From: Prinia subflava
Lineage: Eukaryota > Chordata > Aves > Passeriformes > Cisticolidae
Length of the DNA: 64,000 nucleotides
NCBI RefSeq assembly: GCF_021018805.1
Contig: NC_086266.1
Location: forward strand, 5,394,001-5,458,000
Direction: 5' to 3'
Shown here: piece after piece, positions 47,401 through 56,400 of the stretch
Layout: each line of letters begins with the position of its first letter
Position numbering within the stretch: the stretch's first letter is position 1
Translations under genes and position numbers: made by a program
The notes under the pieces: model-generated
What the model was told of the DNA's origin: nothing
The model's input: the letters and a program-made list of their open reading frames with translations, nothing else
The model's database searches: none

Positions 47401-50400
47401 CAAATGCACCCTACGTGCAAACCTATTGAATGCTTTCTGCAGTACTCCAGATGTGGGAAAATATGTTCTTCACCCTCAATTTCGTGAGTGTGTTGCATGG
47501 TAACTAATGTAGCCCAGCAGAGCATTATGAGTTTAATAGCGTGCAGCATCTCCTTCCTAGAGAGGCAAGGGGGGAGTAGCCAACACTTGTATTTGGACAT
47601 ATCACCCTCTTCAGGTTCCAGCCCCCCACTCACAGGCAGAGATAAGAAAACAATTTGCTGTAACAATTGAGATAGGAGCTCAGAAACCCTGCTGGAAATC
47701 ACAGGCGCTTCTGAGACAGCAGATTCTGGCCCCTGGTGAAGGATGGAGGCCAATTTTACTCTTCCCATCTTTATTATTATTAAGTAATGAGATTGAGGTG
47801 ATGTACAACACCAGCAGGAGAGCTGTCATTCTGTTTTGCTACAAAATTTGGCACACAGGGGCATCTCCTCACACACAGCAAACAGAGGAGTCCTCACACC
47901 CAAACTAGCCCTACTGCAGGGCCTCTGATCCCAGAGACCTGGAGCAGGTAACCCTGGCAGGTCCCTGGATCACTGAAATGTCTCCAGTCCCCTTTGCCAG
48001 GAGGCTACCACAGTGTCTGCAGCAGGCTCTGTCTTTGGCTCCTCGAGCCTCACGCCTGGTTTTGTGTAAGAAAGGAAGAAAAGGACACTCAGCTCCGGCC
48101 TCTGGGAGGAATATGAGAAGCTCTGGCAAGACTTGCTCCATCCCTGAGCTCAGAACAGAACTTCTCCCCCTCTCAGCCGTGCTGTCCCTCATGGACACGT
48201 CAGGGACATCCTGAGGGCTGAAAGACACTCAGCCCCAATAGCTTTCACCCGCTTTACTCCTACAGCATCATTTCCTGAGAGTTAAGCATCCCTAAAGGAA
48301 GGTGATCCAGAGCTCCAGGTGCCCTTGACACCAGTTAAAGCTATAATCTATAGCAATAAAGCCATTACAAAACAAAACCAGGAGCAAATCCCTCCAGCAA
48401 ACAACCAGTCAGCGAAAAATGTGAACCCAGAGTCTCCCCCCTGGCTCCAGGCTGCTGCAGCCCTCCCTGGCACCTCTTCCCACAAACATGCTTGGAGAAT
48501 GAAGGTGGCTCTCTGCATCAGGCTGAGCTTCTGATAATCAGGGACACCTCAGCGCTGTGTTAATGGCAATGTAACTGGGGATCTAGCCCCACCACACAGC
48601 TTGGGAGCTGCAGCACTGTGGGTTTGGCTTCAGGGGCTGCTGGCCAGTGCTCAGCAGCAGCCAGAGCTCTGGAGGGGCTCGTGGCCCAGTGCCTCCCTCC
48701 CCTGATGGGGTAAACACAGCTTCCCACCACCCTGAGAAGTGCCAGGTGCCCCAATCCCACCCAAAGATTCACGGGGAGGAAATCCCAGTCCATGCAGAGA
48801 TTGGAGTCTTTACTCCACTGATGGTCCTGATGTCCCACCTTTCCCCCCGTCCCACTTCTTATCACTGAACCATCTTCTAGCTCTGTTTCTGGTCACTGCC
48901 ACGTTTTGCTTGGAGAGCACAGAGGGTCCTTTCCCCAGGGAAGAGAGAATAAAATCTGCTCAACCACCTAAACGGGAAACAAGGCTGCCATTCTGGTGTA
49001 CAAAAGATATCAGGAAATCACTTTACATGTCTTCCCGCTCCAAACCTGCCCACCTTCTGCTGACTCCTGAATGTTAATGTTATTTATGACAAGTGATTGA
49101 TGAGGGAGACGCAGAATTCACGCCCAGCACGGGGCATTTTCAAATCACCTATTCATTTTTAAGGACCGGAATCAGTTTTGTATCCTGACATGATTTATCA
49201 TTTGGAGGCTGGGCAGTGGCTCTGCAGGGCCAGCTTCCAATCCCTGACAGAGCACCAGCAGGATGGAGACAGCACTGAGTCTTTAACTCTTTGAGGGTGA
49301 GCAGGGGATCACAGGAGACCAGAATTTAAACCAGACTGCTGAAGTTGGAGCCTTCCACTCCAGCAGCACGTCAGGCCATCCTGTAGCCTCCAGCTGCAGA
49401 TTTATAGGCCACAGTGGCCCAAGCTAACAGCCACAGCAATGCTGCTGTATCTCTTAAAAGCAGAACTTGGGTTTTTGTCTTCTACACAGCCTGTGTGAGA
49501 CAGAAATATTTATGTAAGGCACTGTCATGGCAATGCACCTAAAAGAGATCAATGGGACATTTCCCCTCCAGTGGACCTTCCAGCCTACACAAGCCTCTCT
49601 GTCTGTGGCAGAGTGAAATGTCACCACGGGCTCAAGAGAGATCTAGCTCTGAGACAAATTCTAGCTCCCTTCCCTTGGAAATGTGCATTTCCTCAGGTTG
49701 TGTATGGGAAAAAGGCAAGATGAGGCATGTGGGATGGGCCTGGCAGCTGGGAGGGGGCAGAGGTTCTCAGGTTGGGAGAAGCTGTGTCAACAGGGACAGG
49801 GTGGCAATGACACGTCCCCTGCAAAGACCATCTATCACATGTTTGATGCCAGCCTGCCAGGGGCTGGCACGACCCACAGAATGACTTAATTCTCTGCATC
49901 AGCATGGAACAAACACAAAACAGCTGGGTGAAGCAGCCAAGTCTAGAGGTGACACTGTGGCAGCTTTGTCACTGCCCTTTCCTCTTGCTTCAGGAGACCA
50001 CAGAGTAGGATGCAGCCTCTTCCTTGAGCAGAGGGGAGTAGACAGGGTACAGACAGCAGAAATCTGAGGCTCTGAGACCTGGGTCTGGCTGCCCTCAGTA
50101 CCTTTAATATCACCTCAATCTCATGGGAAAAGGTTTCAAAGTTCAAGGGCATCACAGGTTCAAGTTTCAGAAGTTCCCTAAGGGAACAAGCAAAGAGAGA
50201 TATCCCTAGAGAGTCTACTGGGGTGTCATACAGAGGTGTCTCAGGATCACAGGAGATTGTTGGGACCTCACAGGCACCCCTGGACTGGCAGCACCAAGGC
50301 ACTTCTGAGGGACAGCACTGCCAGTTGTGACTGATACAACAAAACCCCTCAAAACTGTCCACCCTGAGCAGTTTCCTCCCTGCCCGAGCAGCTCCTGGCC

Positions 50401-53400
50401 GTGCCATTTCCACAAACACCATCCCTTCCTCAGGTGGGAAGGCTGCAGAGGGCAGGGCCAGCCCCATGGCAGCAGTTTTCCCAGCAGCTGCTGCCCATTC
50501 CAAGTGCCAGCTGCCCCAGGGCTGCTGTGCACTTGTGGAGCCCCATTTCACAGAGAGCAAAACCTTCTGCTGACTCCTAGAAAGAGCTGAACCCATGGGT
50601 TGAGCTCCCCCACATGATTTCCTGATCTCTAATAAGGGCTGAGTTCACACAACAGCTTTTCCCCTCGGTGGGGGTGGCTGTTGTCAGTGCCTGGCATCTT
50701 GTTTTCCCAAAAATACCAGAGATACTGAATGTGCTTGAAGCTCCTGTACCTGCAGCCATTTATGGCTGGTGTTAGCCCAGCAGATCCAAAATCCTGAGAG
50801 CCTGGGATGGATGTACATACGTTCTCCCATCCCCATCACCATGGCATAAGCTGTGTTTCTTAGGAAACCAGCCTAGCAGCAGTATCCCTGTTTAGGAGGA
50901 AAGATGAACTCTGGATGCAGAGTGGATTTTAGAAACCACTCTCTGCCATGCTGCTGCCACCTGCACGGTTCTGCAGTGCTCCCGTGGCAGTGAGGGGAGC
51001 AGAGCTTCCAGCAGTGCTGGAAAAGGGTGATGGAAAGAGCTGAAGGAGAAGGATGAGGATGTGCTCTGGCTTCTGTGTGGGTTTCTTGGCACATCCTCGG
51101 GCAGTGCAAAGCAGGAGGAGCAGGCAGCAGTAGCATGACCCTGGTGCTCTGCCTGCAGGCACAGCAGTGCCAGGAGGGGTGAGCACAGCAGTGCCTGCAC
51201 TGCTGCTCTTGTGTCACTTGTGTCACTTTGGCTTCACGGCCACACACCCCCAGGGGCTGGGGCAGCCAGGGGTGGCACCCACACAGCTCGGGCTGGGGTT
51301 CTTCTCGAGACCAGGCACTCTGGAACAATCCAAGGAACTTCTGAGCCTCGAGGCCATCCCTGCTGGGCCTCCTGATGGTACCCTCGTGGTGCCAGGGAGT
51401 GCCAGGCCGGGTGCCCATCTGCTGGCCCGTGGGCAGGAGTTGCTTGGGGGCACATCCTCAGTGGTGGCCGGCCAGAAGGGCTGCTCCAAAAACAGCTCCT
51501 CAGAGTGGAACTGGTACTGCAGCTACTGTACCATCCCTGCATCCCCAGAGCAGTTTGTTCCTTGGAAATTTTGTACTTTGGAAACTAAAAATAACTTGCC
51601 CATCCTGAGAACTTGTGGTGTGGATTTTTTTTAAAATTTTTTTTTAATTTTTTTTTTTCATTTTAATGGGGCTGGTTTTGCTCCTGCTGTGTTTTGCATC
51701 GAGAGAAACAGGAAAAGCCAAATTCTCCTGGCTGTACCTTGCCTTTGTCCCCTCCACCTCACTTGCCCAGTGGACTGGAGAAGTCTTTCAAAACCTGACA
51801 TCAGTCAGGTTTGTTCCTCGCTAAAAAAGGGAAAAAAGATGACTTTGCAGGGAAAATAATAAGAGTAATGGAAGTTTCCTGTGAAAATTAAATAGTCAAC
51901 AGTTGCTCTCTGGATCAAAGAGTGTCTCTGTTAAGTGTTTTCACAGCTCTTGGTACTGCTGGGTCCTGAGCCATGAGGAGCAATCATCACAGTGCTGGTG
52001 GCAGCTCTCTAAGGTGCTACACTACAAAGAAGAAACCTTGGACAGAGCCCCTCCTGCTTTCCCTTTGCTCAGCACCACAGGCCAGGCCTGGGCACCCAGG
52101 TTTCACACTGCCATGGAAACCAGCTCCAGGTCCCTCTCTGAGTCCTCCTGGAACACACTGCCACGGTTCCACCTCGCCCCAGACATCCTGATGCTCACAC
52201 ACTTCCCAGGGAGAGGGCAGAGCCACCAGGCAGAAGAGTTTGAACTCACCACCCACGGCCAGCAGAGCCCAGAGGCAGCACCACCACCCCCCTCCTGAGC
52301 CCCCAGGGCTGCTGAGCTCACCTGAGGACCTTGCTCCTGACCTGGGGTGGTGCTCAGGTCTCTCCAGCCCCTGCTGGGAGCAGGTCAGAGCACCTCTACC
52401 CACAGGAAAAGAAACCTCCTCTGATGCCAGCATCACCCTCACAGCATGTCACAGCCTGCCCCAGTGCCGGGCCAGCCCTGCCCGGGGAGGGGACACGGTG
52501 GCCCTGCAGCCACGCCAGCACTCACCATCTGGATGACAGACACCGGCCCGATGCTGTTCACGTAGATATCCACATCAATGAACGTGGGCTTGACTGGAAA
52601 GACAAAAAACAGGCACCATCAGCTGGGGCCAGGAGCAATTGGAGAGGGATGGAGACAAGGGGAACATCTGGGATGAGCGTGGCTATACAGCAACAAAAAT
52701 CCCAGCTACAGCAGGCACCAAAGCATGGAAAACACAAGTCATGGCCAGGCCAGGTCACCACCCGTGGCCACAGGGAGCTTCAGGGGACACTTACTGCCAA
52801 TGTCAGGCCTCAGCTTGTTGTCATAGTTCTTGAGCAGCGAGTTGAGGATCTGCGTGGCATCAGTCTCCTGTGCCTTGGGGGTGAGGACCCAGGTTTTGTT
52901 GATGCTGAGGTAATCGTAATCGTATTCCTCTGTGCTCTCACACCTGCAGACGAGAGACAAAGGGCAGGAATGTGGCTGTGGCAGCTCCCTGGCACTCCCT
53001 GGGAGCAGGGGCACAGCTGTGCTTCAGAGATACCGAAGGAGGAGGATGCAGTGCAGCTAAAAGGCAGAGCATGAGGAGCTCAGGGATCTCCTCTCAGCCA
53101 CACTGCTAAGAAGACACAACTCACCTGGCCCCTTTGCTCACTTCAGGGTCACCAGACACTCAGAGGCCTTGTCACCAATGGCAAAGACTAGCACGGAATG
53201 CTCCCCCTCCTCCTGAGCTCCCTTTGGAGACACGCTGCTCACCCCCGAGGTGTGGGAGCAGCCCCTGCTTTCCCTGCCTTCCTGCTCATCCCACCCCGCA
53301 GCTCCTGCTGCCAGAGCTGCCTGTTAACCTCAAATACCTCCACTACTCTGCCTGCTGCTGACACCTGAAGCAGGCTTCCTCTGATGAAAGAGACAGTGAC

Positions 53401-56400
53401 AAAACGGTGGTTTTGGGGAGCAAGACATTTGCAGTAAATGCATTTCAGAGAAAAGAGGTCCTAACCTACCATGCAGGCACCGTGCACGTCTGACGTGCCA
53501 GGAACCCAGCCATCTGCCCTGCACAGATCCCTGGAAATTAAAGCCTTATGCAAACTCCTCTGCCTCCGGGCCAAGACCTGCCACAACCCATTCCCTGCAC
53601 TCACCAACCCTTCCTCCCCAGCCTGTGGCATGAGCTCCCATTTAAAGATGTCCCATCTTCCCAATCTCCCAGCTCCAAACCAGGCAAGGAAAGCTCGTAT
53701 CCCTTCGCCTTTGGACATGATCCACTTAGCAACAGCTTCTCTCACTGCCTTTCAAATCTGCCCTCTCCAAACCTTTAGCACTCCTCCCTTTTCCCGAAGG
53801 AGTTTTCCTAAACCGTCTAATTAGATTAGGTCCACATGGTCACCCGGGAAATTCTAACCACCTGCCTGGGCAGCTCCTTCACAAGGAATGACACGGCCAC
53901 GTGTGGGAGAGGATGCTCCCACTGCCTGCCCTGCCAGCGTGTCACCTTCTGCAGCCACACCGAGGGTCTCACAGCAGAGCTGCCACCGCGCTGACACTTC
54001 CCAGCTGGAGCCTGGCAGCTCCGAGGTGCGATGGGCACCGCGGACACACACCTCCCTCCAGCCCCCGAGGAGACACTCGGGAGGGGGCAAAAAACATTAA
54101 ATCGACACGTTGCGGCCGATTTCTCGGATGCTCCCGTTTCCAAACCCCACAGACAAAACTCGCTTTCGCAATCGCTTTCAAACTCTCGGCATCTCCGCGG
54201 CGCCGGGCCGCGTCCCCCGCCCGGGGCCGGGCTGCGCGCAGCCGGCTGCCTGCCGCCGCGCGTTAGGTGTTGCTACATCAGCTCATTGTTTGCTGTCTGA
54301 TTGCGCTGCGCTTCCTAACCATGCTTAAGGAGTGTTAAGCAGCGCTGTCAGGATGCGCGGCCCCATCCCCGCGGCGCTCTCGCTGCGGCGCTGCCCCCGG
54401 GATTCGGGCGAGCAGCGAGCTCTGCGCCAGCCGCGGGGACACGGGGAGCACCGAGAGCGCACCCCGGGCGGCACCGGGCTGGAATCGGGGGCTGGCCCCG
54501 CTCCTGCCAGAAACGAGGAGGGAAATGTGCCCCCGGCGAGGCTCAGGGCAAGGGGAAGCGATCCGAGCTGCTTTCGCTGGCTGGTTGGGTGATGGAGGCT
54601 GCCTCTGGCAAAGCGGGAGCAGCTCCACCGAAATATTTAATCTGTGTTCTCTTGACCTTACTTAAAATCACCTGCCAGCACTGAAGTCTGCACATCGCCC
54701 TGCCCTGCCAAATATCCTGGTCCTCTGAGAAATTTCAAGGCTACAGCAGAGTTTGAAACATCGCTTTGGGGGCTGAGCAAACCCTGGCTGAGCTCACCCT
54801 GCTCTCAGTCTTCTGGTTTCCCCCATTTAGTGTCACTGATTAACACCCCAAGGCTTGTGGTAACATTTCCAGGGAGTCACATCCCTATTACAGATGCAGG
54901 GACACTACCAAAAATATGCTTTTTGCTAATGCAGCTAATCCCAGTCGACTAAACCATACTAAGCCATCTTAGCATAAGCAAGCCAGCTTTTGCTGGAGAA
55001 AATATGCTTTTTCTGAGTGCCTGTGCACACACAGACACATACACACACATCAGCCCTTGCTGGTCAAGAGTGTAACTCTCATACCACCCTCTGCCTCCTC
55101 CCTGGTCTGTCTTGGCGGCTTCACTTTAAACTGAGAAGGGAAGAGCCCAAGATCTATGGCAGAGGAGAGGTATTAAGGTGACATGTGCATCCCCCCTCCA
55201 GCTGCTAATGGAAATGTCACACTGCAGACCTGAGGAGATTCTACACGTGCTGTGAACACTTGCTGACCTGGCAGCTCCGTCTCCAGGCACAAAGAGACTG
55301 GCTTGGTGACAGGGGACAGCCAGTTCTCATATGTCTCTGTGCAGCCAGGGGGAAAGGCAGAGCTGTGATTCCACACCTCTGTCGTTGAGACATCACAACG
55401 CCCTCCTCAGAGCAGGGCTGTGGGGCTGGGACACAGCCACAGTGTGGGCAGGGGGTGACAGCAGGGCAGGACTGGGGTGTTGCAAGGAAATCCTTGGTCT
55501 TGACAGAGGAGCTGGGGCCTGGCAGCTCCTGCTGGTGCCCTGAGCAGGAGGCTGGCACGGCAGGGAGGTGTCCTCTCGGATGTGCTCACATGTATGGATG
55601 AAGTTGGACAATTCTCCCTGGGCAGCCCGTGGCATTACAGCAGGACAGAGCCGTGCCTCGGCTCCCTGATTCCCTCCTGCTCAAGCACACACCTGTTTGG
55701 CTTCCAAACACTGCTGGGGAAAGGCACCTGAAGAGCCGGCTGGCTCCCTCCCCCAGTGCCCAAGCTGTCTGACAAGGTGTTCCCTTGGCAGGAGGAGGAG
55801 AAGAGCAACATGTGCCACCGGCCCTTGAGGACACTGCTGCTCCTTGCCTGGTGGGGCAGCTGGTGGTGCTGGCCTGGGGTGCACACCCACTGTTATTCAC
55901 GGGCTGGTGGTGGCCCTGAGGCACAGATGCAGATCCTGGGGCTGTATCCAGCCCTGCTGCAAACACAGCTGAAAGCCTTTCCTCCTCCCAAGGAAAAGAG
56001 AGCAGCAAAATGCAAGGAAAACATTTCCCTTGGTTGAAAACCCCTGTGGTCAATTCTGATCACCACATGCTGATATGTCCTCGTCACCCACCCCAACCCC
56101 TCCCAGGGCTGTAGGCACAGGGGTGTTGAGGCAGATGGCTCTGGAAGCAGGCAGAGGATTTAAGGAAAGGATTTAACTGCCCCCTACCCATCTCACATAT
56201 CTCCCTACCTCTGACAACACACTCCATGAAGCCCCAGTGGTCCAACCTGCCAAGGCCAGCAGCTGGTGTGATGCTGTGCAGGGACCCTGCCTTCAGGGCT
56301 CACAGTTGGCTGCCCTGGTCCCAGCAGAGGCTGTGCCCTGGGAAATGCTGGTGAAGGAGCCTCTGTACTGGGGGGACCATGTGGGGAGTGCTGAATCACC

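Larger units (their letters stand above)
32103..52525 (-). other. GABRG4 intron 3 (20.4 kb)
   Basis: GTGAGT...CCCAG. The longest intron. Recognisable contents are an LTR-like element close to exon 4, a 22-bp minisatellite (37951-38042), a full solo LTR (41762-42201), the composite retroelement island (43545-44930), a 70-bp tandem duplication (46941-47091), and AT-rich unique blocks near 45.3-45.8, 46.5-46.65, 47.27-47.37 and 49.07-49.2 kb. The stretches 32.4-37.9, 38.1-41.7, 42.2-43.5 and 49.2-52.5 kb show nothing I can name; the open frames there match no family and lack splice context. Confidence 0.85.

Noticed and set aside
49943..50596. Minus-strand open frame of 217 codons in intron 3
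   Set aside because: No recognisable domain or splice context; a frame of this length can occur by chance in 20 kb of GC-moderate DNA.
52331..53074. Plus-strand open frame of 247 codons
   Set aside because: Antisense shadow running across GABRG4 exons 2 and 3 and their intron.
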